64,000 nt of DNA from JAUSFM01 sp964343705. Lineage in GTDB: Archaea > Nanobdellota > Nanobdellia > Woesearchaeales > UBA12501. The notes below the pieces were generated by a model. That model was not told the DNA's origin and did no database searches. It saw nothing but the letters and a program-made list of their open reading frames with translations. This document shows positions 49,137-57,670 of this stretch, one piece after another. Location of the stretch: assembly GCA_964343705.1 (NCBI GenBank), contig CAYFJX010000006.1, positions 62,001 to 126,000 of the forward strand, written 5' to 3'. The stretch's first letter is position 1. The number at the start of each line of letters is the position of its first letter. Both the position numbers and the translations under genes were made by a program.

Positions 49137-49615
49137 TCCCAGGGACTTTTAAGATTCTTTAAAGAAATAGGGGGGATTTTTGCCAAGGGTGTTGAGAAAT
49201 CTGGAAAAGGAAAAGGTTCTTTTCCAGTCAGCAATTCTATAAATCCTCTTTCACCATCACCAGGTATGGCATAGTCAATGAAATCATTGTTGCGTTTTGC
49301 TTTTTCAGCAAGACCAAGCATGTGCGGTCCTCCAAAAACAATCTTACTTTTTGGATGGTGTGCTTTGACTTTTTCTGCCAATACCAATGCATTGTCGTAA
49401 TTACTAAACCACGTACCAAAACCAACAATGTCAGCGTCAATACTATCAAGAAGCTCTTTGTCACTCATAACATTGCCATCAAACACTTCAACTTCAGCAT
49501 CAGGCACTTCTTGTTCTGCATACACTGCCAATGTGAGAAGCCCAAGTGGTGGAATAGGTTGGTCCTGTGTTACTTTCCCTTGACTATGTCTTGAAAATAT
49601 TAATTGTGCTTTCAT
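49064..49615 (-). CDS. Cobalamin-binding half of a frameshifted radical SAM protein
   Basis: The 183-residue frame has the B12-binding Rossmann-like domain of radical SAM methyltransferase-type proteins: PIPPLGLLTLAVYAEQ, AEVEVFDGN, IDADIVGFGTWFSNYDNAL, and VFGGPHMLGL with PGDGERGFIELL. It then runs out of frame at TAG-like end after SFFPSQNIVVVLE (TAA), where the CxxxC cluster should begin. Its start overlaps the preceding methyltransferase stop by one base (TAATG). Confidence 0.75.
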   Translation of the reverse strand: MKAQLIFSRHSQGKVTQDQPIPPLGLLTLAVYAEQEVPDAEVEVFDGNVMSDKELLDSIDADIVGFGTWFSNYDNALVLAEKVKAHHPKSKIVFGGPHMLGLAEKAKRNNDFIDYAIPGDGERGFIELLTGKEPFPFPDFSTPLAKIPPISLKNLKSPWEWKQGPKRSGQSFFPSQNIVVVLE

Positions 49616-50436
49616 TATTCCATCTCAAATGTTATCAGATAAAATTCTCGTGGACTATAATCTAGCTCTATGCCTTGCTCTCGTAATCCTGTATCAATTG
49701 CTTGTGCAGGAATAACATCATGACGTAGCACTTTGAAGCCAGGAAGCATTCTTTGTATCTCATACTCATCAATAAACTCTTCAGGAGGATGACTATGGCC
49801 AATTCGTACGTCATCTATTGCACGACACGCTGCAATAACATCAGCGTACTGTTCTGGATCTTCACGTATTCGTTTGGTGAATTGGACGTCGCCTATGACT
49901 GCATACCTTTTTTTTTCTAATTGTGTGGTCATTCGATCAAGCTCTTTCCCAAATGCTTCTTTACTTCCAAGACTAAGTGCAATTTCATGGGCTGCTTTAA
50001 GTATGAAAACAACCCCTCCATAATACTTGTATCTTTCATTAGGAATATCTTGCATTCCTAGGCTTTCAGACTGATACAATACACTAACATATCCTGGTGG
50101 GGTAGGAGATCCCCGTAATCCATACCCTTCGCCAGGAATTCTTGGTCTTGTTTTTCCTAACTCTGAAGGTTCATAACCCTGTATTGACGCGTCAATCCCT
50201 GCTTCATGAAATAGTTCAGCCAAAACTCCTGTGCCAGAGCCAATGTCTATAACATGTGGAAGTAAGCTAAGTCTTCTTTGTCTTGCATACTCAGCAGTCA
50301 TGCCCCATCGTCCTGCAACAGCTTCAGGACTAAAAAATTCTTTTAAATGCTCTATAACCAGATCATAGAATTCAGTATCTCCTCTAACAAAACGTTCATT
50401 ATACTCAGTCCCGTCCATTTCGTTAAACTTACTCAT
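49615..50436 (-). CDS. SAM-dependent methyltransferase-like protein
   Basis: The 273-residue protein has the SAM-binding motif I HVIDIGSGTGVLAELFHEAG, then motif II-like IQGYEPSE. The rest is not recognised. It is in a four-cistron operon (unknown, methyltransferase, this gene, B12-radical SAM) linked by ATGA or TAATG junctions, suggesting a small-molecule or modification pathway. The substrate is unknown. Confidence 0.72.
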   Translation of the reverse strand: MSKFNEMDGTEYNERFVRGDTEFYDLVIEHLKEFFSPEAVAGRWGMTAEYARQRRLSLLPHVIDIGSGTGVLAELFHEAGIDASIQGYEPSELGKTRPRIPGEGYGLRGSPTPPGYVSVLYQSESLGMQDIPNERYKYYGGVVFILKAAHEIALSLGSKEAFGKELDRMTTQLEKKRYAVIGDVQFTKRIREDPEQYADVIAACRAIDDVRIGHSHPPEEFIDEYEIQRMLPGFKVLRHDVIPAQAIDTGLREQGIELDYSPREFYLITFEME

Positions 50437-51131
50437 CGTGGTATCAACTGATAAATTGAAAAAGTTCCTTGCTGTAATCCAGTATCTACTTCTTGTTGTT
50501 TCAATTCATGTACGTCATAGCCGTGCTTCGGCCCGTGCACTGCTGGATTATTTCCTTCTCCAGCAAAATGAAAAAATGGGTGTAGCAAATACCCACCAGG
50601 TACAAGATGGTGCTTTGCATCGTGTAAAAAACATTGAAGCAAAGGTCCAGGGTCAAGCATAGCATGTGAAACAGGAAATTCTGAAAAAGGCCAGCCATGA
50701 AAAAAAGGATGGTTGAATGTGATTACATCTGCACGCTCAGGAACATTTTCAAATAAATGTCCTTGGCGCACTTTACAGATATCACTCAAATCATAATTTG
50801 CTACATTTTCACGAGAATTTGTAACTGCGGCATCCATGATGTCAGTGAGGTACACCTGGCTTGCCCCACCCATTGCCATAACAATGCCTTGTATCCCCGA
50901 ACCACAACCCATATCTATTGCAACTTTTCCTGTGTAATGCTCTGGGTGTGTATGTAAGTATCGTGCAAACTGCACTGCAGTCATAACTTCAGGACGAAGT
51001 ACACCCGGGTGTACAACAAACCCTGCGAGAGTTGCTCTTTCATCCAATTCAATATCTATTTCATACTTATCATGCTGGTGCTGCTCAATCTGCTGACATA
51101 CATGTTCCTCTTGTTCTGGTGTGAGTGTCAT
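50433..51131 (-). CDS. SAM-dependent methyltransferase
   Basis: ATG 51131 overlaps the upstream stop (ATGA), so this start is chosen over the ORF start 12 bases earlier. The 232-residue protein has motif I VAIDMGCGSGIQGIVMAMGG, YLTDIMDAA (motif II) and a VITFNHPFFHG segment in the place of the NPPY motif of HemK/RsmC-type methyltransferases. The NHPF variant differs from N-P-P-Y/F. The substrate is unknown. Confidence 0.78.
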   Translation of the reverse strand: MTLTPEQEEHVCQQIEQHQHDKYEIDIELDERATLAGFVVHPGVLRPEVMTAVQFARYLHTHPEHYTGKVAIDMGCGSGIQGIVMAMGGASQVYLTDIMDAAVTNSRENVANYDLSDICKVRQGHLFENVPERADVITFNHPFFHGWPFSEFPVSHAMLDPGPLLQCFLHDAKHHLVPGGYLLHPFFHFAGEGNNPAVHGPKHGYDVHELKQQEVDTGLQQGTFSIYQLIPR

Positions 51132-51682
51132 TGTACAATACATGGTCTTTTCATTTCTTCAATCACCTTTGCATAACATTCCATTCCTTGCCAGTGCCAT
51201 CGTAATGCTTGCGCAATTCTCACTGGTGTTTCTCCATATGCTTCTACTATGCCTCTGATGGGAAACCAAGTGTCATTTCCTTTTCGTGCTGGATGTGCTC
51301 TGTCAAACACTGGTAAAGGAACATTTCCCACTATCAATGGTTTGCGTAATCTATAAGCATCTTTGAGAAGTAAACCCTCAGCACCATACCTTCCTTCGTC
51401 AAGCCAATACTTACTTCTTTTCCCCATCCCCTGCACAATGCCAAAAATAGTATCAATGCCTTTGCCGCCATGGTGGCCTCGTTTTGTCTTGAAAATGATA
51501 AGTTCATCTTCTTTGAGTTTTGCCATATCTTCCAACGTGCTTTGAATTATTCTTGGATTTTGACGCCGCTGTTGTTCTGCTTTTATAGTAGCTTCTCTTT
51601 CTAGCTTTCGCTTACATCTCTCTTCTTCAGCTCTTCGTAAAGAGCTTGTCTGTTCATCATATTGTGCTTCGTCGTATGTCAT
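51128..51682 (-). CDS. Unknown protein, first gene of the methyltransferase operon
   Basis: The 184-residue protein has a strongly charged N-terminal helix (RRAEEERCKRKLEREATIKAE) and a globular C-terminal part with FKTKRGHHGGKGIDTIFG and RWHWQGMECYAKVIEEM. A minus-strand box (gtataaaacc, ~51691-51700) precedes ATG 51682. No family recognised; its place suggests a role in the same pathway as the two methyltransferases. Confidence 0.6.
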   Translation of the reverse strand: MTYDEAQYDEQTSSLRRAEEERCKRKLEREATIKAEQQRRQNPRIIQSTLEDMAKLKEDELIIFKTKRGHHGGKGIDTIFGIVQGMGKRSKYWLDEGRYGAEGLLLKDAYRLRKPLIVGNVPLPVFDRAHPARKGNDTWFPIRGIVEAYGETPVRIAQALRWHWQGMECYAKVIEEMKRPCIVQ

Positions 51683-51729
51683 TGTTCAAAGGTTTTATAC
51701 AACTCTATTCATTTTTCAAAATCAAAAAA

Positions 51730-52440
51730 TTATTTCATAATCCTCACAAACACACCTGCTCGTGTGTCTACTGGATCAAATCCTCTGTTGTGGTAGTCCA
51801 TGTCAACTTCTCCACCAACACCTGCACGGAGGTTGTCCATGAGGTCATAGCCAACATGTCCTCGGAATACTCCTTTGAACACATTGTCTCCTTTTGCATG
51901 AATTGTTTCTGCATCAACAGTCAGTGGTCCAATATCATAGCTTGGCATGATAACTTGTACTTCACCAAGTGTTACTGGTCCAAATGACGCCCTTAGACTC
52001 GTGACTAACTGGGTGCCGCCAATATCATTTACTCGGTTAGCACCTGCTACAGGAACAAGATCATCACCCACCATTCTCATCTCACCATAGGGGTTTATTC
52101 CTGCAAGGTCTGGGTCAAGTGTTACTGTGCTTAACATGAAAAATCCTGTCTTGTTCATGTCATAATCTACAGTTGCACGTACTCTTGTAAAATAGCCTAT
52201 GTCTACTATGCCAAGGTCAACTGGGGTTGTTCTTGCTTTTACTTCAACTAGAACATCATCTCCTCGTGCAAACACTTCTGCACTTGTTGCATGTGCAGTT
52301 GCTACTGTTTGTGTTTTGGCAAGCGCGTCAAGCGTAGCAGCAGCTGGGTCAGCAAGTGCCACTGTGCTTAGTGCTTTACTTAGCACTCGTGCTGCTCTAT
52401 GTTTTCTGTACATGTCTCGTAGTTTTCCTAGTAGTGTCAT
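51730..52440 (-). CDS. Beta-rich protein of unknown function with structured leader
   Basis: ATG 52440 is chosen because the Shine-Dalgarno GAAAGGAGA (52450-52458) stands nine bases upstream; an ATG at 52449 would be too close. The 236-residue product has an Ala-rich helical N-terminus and then ~190 residues of alternating strands, with GYFTRVRATVDYDM, FKGVFRGHVGYDLMDNLRAGVGGEVDMDYHN (in part) and AGVFVRIMK at the end. This resembles the strand repeats of beta-barrel proteins, but there is no classical signal peptide and it is an archaeon, so that is a description only. Confidence 0.6.
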   Translation of the reverse strand: MTLLGKLRDMYRKHRAARVLSKALSTVALADPAAATLDALAKTQTVATAHATSAEVFARGDDVLVEVKARTTPVDLGIVDIGYFTRVRATVDYDMNKTGFFMLSTVTLDPDLAGINPYGEMRMVGDDLVPVAGANRVNDIGGTQLVTSLRASFGPVTLGEVQVIMPSYDIGPLTVDAETIHAKGDNVFKGVFRGHVGYDLMDNLRAGVGGEVDMDYHNRGFDPVDTRAGVFVRIMK

Positions 52441-52472
52441 TGTTGTCATCTCCTTTCTTGTTTAGAGCTCAC

Positions 52473-52512
52473 GCTAGGTCTGATTCTTTTCAGAAGCTTC
52501 CCAACACCTAGC
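52473..52512 (-). promoter_or_regulatory. Hairpin in the 5' leader of the beta-rich protein gene
   Basis: On the minus strand GCTAGG (52507-52512) pairs with CCTAGC (52473-52478), enclosing a second stem TCTGA/TCAGA with an AAAGAA loop. It lies ~20 nt before the Shine-Dalgarno. A TATA-like box (acttataaag, ~52562-52571) would give an unusually long leader (~100 nt) in a window where most genes are leaderless, so the hairpin may have a regulatory role. Confidence 0.4.
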
Positions 52513-52645
52513 TCTTTTTTTTCTTTATTTGCTCTTTCTTACTCTTTAGTGAAGCAAGCTTACTTTATAAGTGTTACCTCGCCCTAAGGGGGGAGAAATA
52601 GGAAGGTTTATATGTTTTGACTCTTTAAAGTACCAAAAATCCAAA

Positions 52646-52656
52646 CCTTTATATGT
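52646..52656 (+). promoter_or_regulatory. TATA box of the RHH-Doc operon
   Basis: The box cctttatatg lies ~28 nt before ATG 52680 with no Shine-Dalgarno between. A direct repeat, atgacac at 52669-52675 and 52680-52686, overlaps the start region and could be the target of the RHH domain encoded by the gene. Confidence 0.5.
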
Positions 52657-52679
52657 AAGGTGTAATATATGACACTTAT

Positions 52680-53306
52680 ATGACACAAATATATCGTACC
52701 ACAAAAATACCTGAATTTTACTTTAAACAGATAGAAGACTATCTCAATACCTCATCAGAATTTGTTTCAGTTTCTGAATTTATTAGGGATTCAATTAAAG
52801 ATAAATTAAAATCTATTAAGAGTGCTAAATTACCTCATTTTCTGTTGACTAAAGATCTTGTATTTAATGAAGAAACCATAAACATAGTTCACAAAAAAAT
52901 CCTATTAAAAAATAATGAAAAAGAAATTCTCAAAGAAGCCATGTTTCAACCAATAATAAATAAATCGTTGGATATGGATTACATGAAGTTTATCAGCAAA
53001 TTTTTAGTGTATTTTGCTAAAATTCATCCTTTTGAAGATGGTAACAAGAGGACATCATGGATTTTAGTAGATCTTTTTTTGCGATTAAACAACAAAAAAT
53101 TACAACTTAAAGCAAAAAAAGAAAGTGAAACACCTGATGAAATGTTTATCTGGCAGAACAGTACAAATCAAAAAACAACAAGTGATGTAACTGAGTTTCT
53201 TAAAAAACATATTGTTGACTACAAAGAAAACAGTGAAGATCTTGATTTAGAAATTGAAAAATCAATAAAAGAAAATAAATTATTGCTTACAAAATTGTCA
53301 CGATGA
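52680..53306 (+). CDS. Ribbon-helix-helix domain fused to a Doc/Fic domain
   Basis: The 208-residue protein has an N-terminal RHH-like segment (residues 1-45: IYRTTKIPEFYFKQI, then SSEFVSVSEFIRDSIKDKL) and a Fic/Doc domain with the motif HPFEDGNKR (116-124). The lysine in place of the second Gly (NKR) is the mark of Doc-like enzymes, which phosphorylate EF-Tu, rather than of AMP-transferring Fic proteins. Antitoxin-type DNA-binding domain and toxin domain in one chain is unusual. It overlaps the next gene by ATGA, and the operon is AT-rich. Confidence 0.8.
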   Translation: MTQIYRTTKIPEFYFKQIEDYLNTSSEFVSVSEFIRDSIKDKLKSIKSAKLPHFLLTKDLVFNEETINIVHKKILLKNNEKEILKEAMFQPIINKSLDMDYMKFISKFLVYFAKIHPFEDGNKRTSWILVDLFLRLNNKKLQLKAKKESETPDEMFIWQNSTNQKTTSDVTEFLKKHIVDYKENSEDLDLEIEKSIKENKLLLTKLSR

Positions 53307-53746
53307 TTATCTTAAAGAATTTTCTAGACTTAGAGAAGAAACACTTGGATCTTAATACATATCAAACTATTGTGATTTTAGCAAAATACAATTTTGGTAA
53401 GTCATCACAGTGTACAAATAAGATATTTAATTTTTTTGGAAAGGAAAAAACATCATATGTAACTTTCATAGACCAAAGCAAACCAAACTTTAATCCAAGA
53501 AAAAGTGAGCTTGAGTTTGGTCAATTAGTTGATGGTAAAATAATTATTTTTGATGAGATAAGTGATGAAAAAGCAAGGGATGTTGGCACCTATCTGAGGA
53601 CATTAGTTAAAAAGAATAATGTGATAATTTTATCTAATCCTTATGGCCACAGCAATAATCCTGAAAAAGAGATTGCTTTATTCAAAAAAATTGAGAGACT
53701 GGGAAATAATTGTCTTTTCATCTATGTGCAAGAAAAATGGAACTAA
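53303..53746 (+). CDS. Small P-loop NTPase-like protein
   Basis: The 147-residue protein has a Walker A-like AKYNFGKS (27-34; first Gly replaced by Ala) and a clear Walker B with KIIIFDEISD (79-88). The tail has the ILSNPYGHSNNP segment after a further strand, in the place of a sensor. It is among the smallest P-loop proteins, so it may bind rather than efficiently hydrolyse a nucleotide. It is translated by overlap with the RHH-Doc gene and overlaps the TrmB gene by ten bases. No close family recognised. Confidence 0.7.
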   Translation: MIILKNFLDLEKKHLDLNTYQTIVILAKYNFGKSSQCTNKIFNFFGKEKTSYVTFIDQSKPNFNPRKSELEFGQLVDGKIIIFDEISDEKARDVGTYLRTLVKKNNVIILSNPYGHSNNPEKEIALFKKIERLGNNCLFIYVQEKWN

Positions 53747-55290
53747 AATTACTAGAAGAAATAGGCCTTACAAAGTCAGAGATCAAAGTCTACCTAGCCC
53801 TCCTCGAACTAGGCTCCTCATCAACAGGCCCTATTGTAGACAAGTCAGGAGCAGCAAGCAGTAAAATCTATGAAATTCTTGACCGGCTCATGCAAAAAGG
53901 GCTTGCAAGTTACGTGATCAAAGCAGGCACCAAGTACTTTGAAGCAGCTGACCCTAAGCGGTTACTGGATTACATGCAGGAAAAAGAGCAGCAACTCAAA
54001 AAACAAGAACAAGAATTAACAAAACTACTGCCAGAACTAGAACTAAAACGCACATTAAGCAAAGAAAAATCAGAAACACTAGTTTTCAAAGGTATGAAAG
54101 GTGCAGAAACAGCATTTAATGATATTCTAACAACACTCAAGAAGGGAGAAGAAATGATTGCCATTGGTTTTTCAGATGTCCACCAACAATTTCAGAATTT
54201 CCTGATAAATTTTCACAAGAAAAGAGCAAAACTTAGCATACGAGCACGAAAAATATTTGGTGAAAGTCTTCGCTCAATGGTTGAAGAGATTAACAAACAA
54301 CCCTATACAAAAATAAAGGTTGTTCCAACACAAAAAGACCCTGTTGCAATACTTGTGTACAAAGACAAAACCCTTTTTTCGCTTGCATGGGATTATCTAT
54401 GGATTCAGGTAAAGAACAAACGACTTGCTGACGCTTTTAGAAACAACTTTGAAGCACTGTGGGATGAGACAGTACATATCACTAAAGGCATGAAAGGAAT
54501 GGAAACAGCATTCAATGACGTCCTCAAAGTCCTGAAAAAAGGCGAAACAAATCATGTCTATGTTGTCGGTAAAATTGATGAGCCAATGAATGAATTCTTC
54601 AAAAAACATTATGCATTGCGGGCAAAAAAAGGAATAAAGACAAAAACAATTTTCTCAGAAGAAGGAAGAGAACACTATGAATCAAGAAAAAATATTCCAA
54701 ACTTTGAAGGAAAAGTTATTGGAGGCCTTCCCTCTCCTGCAACAGTAAATGTTTACGGCAATAAAGTTAATATTAGAATGGGAGATTCAAAAGACGTTGT
54801 TTCATTAGTAATTGGCAACAAACATCTTGCTGATTCCTTTTTAGAACAATTTAAAATGATGTGGAATCAAAAAGTGCACGCTTTTGAAGGAGTTAAAGAC
54901 GTAACTCTCTTTTTCAGGAACATCTTGAAAGAGCTCAAACAAGGTGACGAATACTGGGTTCTTAACCCAACTTATGGTTTGGGGGAGCCAAATAAAAAGC
55001 TTCTTGATTTTTTCCTTCCTTATCATAAAAAAAGGGCAAAAAAAGGAATTAAAGTCAATTTTTTAGTGAGCACTAAAGAAAAAAGAATAAAACCTCTTCT
55101 TGAAATACAGCCAATTTCTTACAAATATCTGCCTCCTAATTTTGAATCTCCTTTGCAAGTTGCATTCTATAAGAATAAGTTATACATTTGGATAGCACAG
55201 AAAAATCCAGTTGGCTTTCTTATAGAAAGTAAGGAGGCAGTTGACGCTTTTAAGTCTTATTTTGAACTTCTTTGGAATGCTAAAACTTAA
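53737..55290 (+). CDS. TrmB-family regulator with three tandem effector-like repeats
   Basis: The 517-residue protein begins at ATG 53737, overlapping the P-loop gene. Residues 1-75 are the TrmB winged helix (LLEEIGLTKSEIKVYLALL, SSKIYEILDRLMQKGL), residues 80-110 a coiled coil, and 114-245, 247-379 and 381-516 three copies of one domain, each starting F/T-K/E-G-V/M-K and ending with an LW or MW segment (e.g. FNDILTTLKKGEE; FNDVLKVLKKGET; FRNILKELKQGDE). Usual TrmB proteins have one such C-terminal domain (~350 residues total). It is convergent with an AlkP gene, overlapping by 11 bases. Confidence 0.85.
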   Translation: MELKLLEEIGLTKSEIKVYLALLELGSSSTGPIVDKSGAASSKIYEILDRLMQKGLASYVIKAGTKYFEAADPKRLLDYMQEKEQQLKKQEQELTKLLPELELKRTLSKEKSETLVFKGMKGAETAFNDILTTLKKGEEMIAIGFSDVHQQFQNFLINFHKKRAKLSIRARKIFGESLRSMVEEINKQPYTKIKVVPTQKDPVAILVYKDKTLFSLAWDYLWIQVKNKRLADAFRNNFEALWDETVHITKGMKGMETAFNDVLKVLKKGETNHVYVVGKIDEPMNEFFKKHYALRAKKGIKTKTIFSEEGREHYESRKNIPNFEGKVIGGLPSPATVNVYGNKVNIRMGDSKDVVSLVIGNKHLADSFLEQFKMMWNQKVHAFEGVKDVTLFFRNILKELKQGDEYWVLNPTYGLGEPNKKLLDFFLPYHKKRAKKGIKVNFLVSTKEKRIKPLLEIQPISYKYLPPNFESPLQVAFYKNKLYIWIAQKNPVGFLIESKEAVDAFKSYFELLWNAKT

Positions 55291-56908
55291 TATCGGCAAG
55301 CACGTCTTTAATCTTGGTTTCTTCAGCAACATGCACAGATGGTTCTTCTTTCACACTAACCTTTTCCTTGCCCATTTCACTAAAGAACTCATCAAGCACA
55401 CGCCCATCCATATCCCTAATCTCATTCTCCAACCCAAACAATTTCAATACAGTGGGGCTTATGTCACGAACACTCAATTCCTTATTTTCTTTTACACCAA
55501 CAACATCTTTTCCATACACACCAAAAATACCATGCAAGTCATGCGTTGCTGTCTGAGGATCCTTAACAAAATTAGTTCTCTTTATTACCTCATCTTTAAA
55601 CGGATACGCACTTGACGTCAGAATCTTACCTCCTTCAACAAAAGGAATCAGGTCTGGACACTCACCAAGAGCTCCTCCTGTGTACACTTCATCACGTCGG
55701 TGTACTTCACAAGCAACCCCTTGTTTTTCCATGTCAGCAACAAGTTTTGTACGAATCTCATGGCACACCTTGGCAGCATCTTTTACTTCAACACTCCCTT
55801 CACGCTCGCGCCCCTTAATATTCAAGAAAATATTGCCGACACAACCAGCACTAAATGCCTTGGTTTTTTCCCAGTCAACATTCTGTTCAATTGCTTCCCA
55901 AGAAACATTACTCCTCTCTTTTTGAGGAAGAATCTTTTTCCTGATAGTATTGTATAGTTTTGCCACTCCTTGTGGCATGTACCGCATCATTTTAGTTTTA
56001 ATAAGGAGGCTAATAACAGGCATGGTTGCTTTTTCAAATGTTTGTGCATTCAAAAAACTCTTAGAACCAATAGCATCTCGCTTCTTTTTCTTAACTTTAT
56101 CCTTGAAAACCAAGAATCCATTTTTCTCAAGCCACTTGTTAGTATGGAATGTTCCTTCCATCTCACACATACCATGATCAGACACAATAATTAATACATC
56201 ATCTTTCCTCAACTTTTCCATGGCCTTGCCCATGCGCTCATCAATCAGCTGAAAACCTTTTTCAACCACAGGGCCACAATCATTATTCCTACTTGTCTTG
56301 TCAGTATGCCACCTAAAATGTTGCAGTGGATCAATAACGTACACAGTCAAAGCCATAAACCGTGCTCCTTCCTTATCCATCTTCTCAGTTAGTGCATATT
56401 CAAGCTGGTCAAACTTGTTATGCATCATCTCATTAATACGATCAGCAAAATCCTTGTTTTGGTATACAACACGAGCATAATTATCTTTGTTTTTCCACTC
56501 GTCAAAATTAACCCAGTCTTCACGAAGATGATCACCCTCGCCAAACGCAGGCTTTTTTCTAAACGGTGAACTCATAGGCACGCCAACAACACCACTCTTA
56601 ATGCCATTACGGTCAAGAATCTCCCACAAGAATTCAGCCTTGCAATCACTTGGATTATGAAACTTAGTCACTTTCAAATCTGTCCTGTCAACAGGGCCAA
56701 AGTCACACAAGCCATGCTTACCAGGGTTTTTACCTGTGTAAATAGTTGGCCAACCCATTGCAGTAATAGGGGGTACTTCAGTTCGCAAAGTGTGAAACAA
56801 ACCCTTATCTAGCAGCTTCTTAAAATTGGGAAGTTTTCCCTCACTAACCATTCTTCGTAGCTGAGCATAAGGAACACCATCAACACCAAGAACAATAACT
56901 CTGCTCAT
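55280..56908 (-). CDS. AlkP-superfamily phosphohydrolase/phosphomutase (COG3379-like)
   Basis: The 542-residue protein has the metal-binding start VIVLGVDGVPYAQL, the catalytic Thr/Ser loop PPITAMGWPTIYTGKNPGKHG and IIVSDHGMCEM near residue 250, then a long C-terminal domain with PFKDEVIKRTNFV-type text. The organisation fits the predicted AlkP phosphohydrolases of archaea and bacteria that lie beside glycan genes. It is probably cytosolic (no signal peptide). It overlaps the phosphatidyltransferase gene by ATGA. Substrate unknown. Confidence 0.82.
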   Translation of the reverse strand: MSRVIVLGVDGVPYAQLRRMVSEGKLPNFKKLLDKGLFHTLRTEVPPITAMGWPTIYTGKNPGKHGLCDFGPVDRTDLKVTKFHNPSDCKAEFLWEILDRNGIKSGVVGVPMSSPFRKKPAFGEGDHLREDWVNFDEWKNKDNYARVVYQNKDFADRINEMMHNKFDQLEYALTEKMDKEGARFMALTVYVIDPLQHFRWHTDKTSRNNDCGPVVEKGFQLIDERMGKAMEKLRKDDVLIIVSDHGMCEMEGTFHTNKWLEKNGFLVFKDKVKKKKRDAIGSKSFLNAQTFEKATMPVISLLIKTKMMRYMPQGVAKLYNTIRKKILPQKERSNVSWEAIEQNVDWEKTKAFSAGCVGNIFLNIKGREREGSVEVKDAAKVCHEIRTKLVADMEKQGVACEVHRRDEVYTGGALGECPDLIPFVEGGKILTSSAYPFKDEVIKRTNFVKDPQTATHDLHGIFGVYGKDVVGVKENKELSVRDISPTVLKLFGLENEIRDMDGRVLDEFFSEMGKEKVSVKEEPSVHVAEETKIKDVLADIKF

Positions 56909-57642
56909 TTTCGTCCCTTCCCTTTTCTAATTGGTTTTTCTTTTGGCTTATGCGTGTAGTACGCTGCAACAATATTCTTGAGTGTCACTACGTTTATTAC
57001 CACTGCAAAAAACAAGAGTACCATAAATAACACATTCACATGTATTGTTATGTCCCCACGTGAAAAAGCAAACCAATGCCCATTCAATAATAAACCAAGA
57101 CAAATAAACACGTACATAAACGCTGTGTCAAAACCAATTCTCTTAAGTGGATTTTTTGACGTGAGTGGAATGTTAAAACTAGTTTTTGTTTGTAAAGCAT
57201 TTAATCTCCATAACGTGGTGCTCGCAGTTGCCAAAGCACCAAATAACACAACTAATGCAGTTGGTGTTTGCCTAAATAAAGCAACAGTTATTGCTGTAAA
57301 TAAGATTACATCTCCTACCCTGTCAAACACACCATCAAACCAAGCTCCAAAATCACTTTGCAGCTTCTTGATACGAGCAACCTCGCCATCAACCAAGTCA
57401 AGAATAAATGAAAACCATAAAATCACACCGCCCACAAAGATATCCCACACGTTCCCTGTCATAATATAACCACATGCAATCAAAGTCAGTACAAAACTAC
57501 CTAGGCTAATTGCATTCGGCGAAATACTAGTGTTTGCAAAAATCCACGTGAATGGTAAGGACCACCACCTACTAAAATCAAACAAGTATGATTCTTGATA
57601 GCTTTTCTTTCGTTTCTTTTGAATGTCTGTAATACTGATCAT
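56905..57642 (-). CDS. CDP-alcohol phosphatidyltransferase-type membrane enzyme
   Basis: The 245-residue protein starts at ATG 57642 with the Shine-Dalgarno AAAGGAGC nearby; longer starts overlap the upstream gene. It has the signature DG-x2-AR-x8-G-x3-D-x3-D: DGEVARIKKLQSDFGAWFDGVFD, with six or so membrane helices. Family members join a CDP-alcohol to an acceptor, making polar lipids such as archaeal phospholipids. It is coupled to the AlkP gene downstream and follows a GT2 gene, so it may build a glycosylated phospholipid. Confidence 0.85.
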   Translation of the reverse strand: MISITDIQKKRKKSYQESYLFDFSRWWSLPFTWIFANTSISPNAISLGSFVLTLIACGYIMTGNVWDIFVGGVILWFSFILDLVDGEVARIKKLQSDFGAWFDGVFDRVGDVILFTAITVALFRQTPTALVVLFGALATASTTLWRLNALQTKTSFNIPLTSKNPLKRIGFDTAFMYVFICLGLLLNGHWFAFSRGDITIHVNVLFMVLLFFAVVINVVTLKNIVAAYYTHKPKEKPIRKGKGRK

Positions 57643-57670
57643 TGTGTTGCTCCTTTGTACACCTGCCTTA

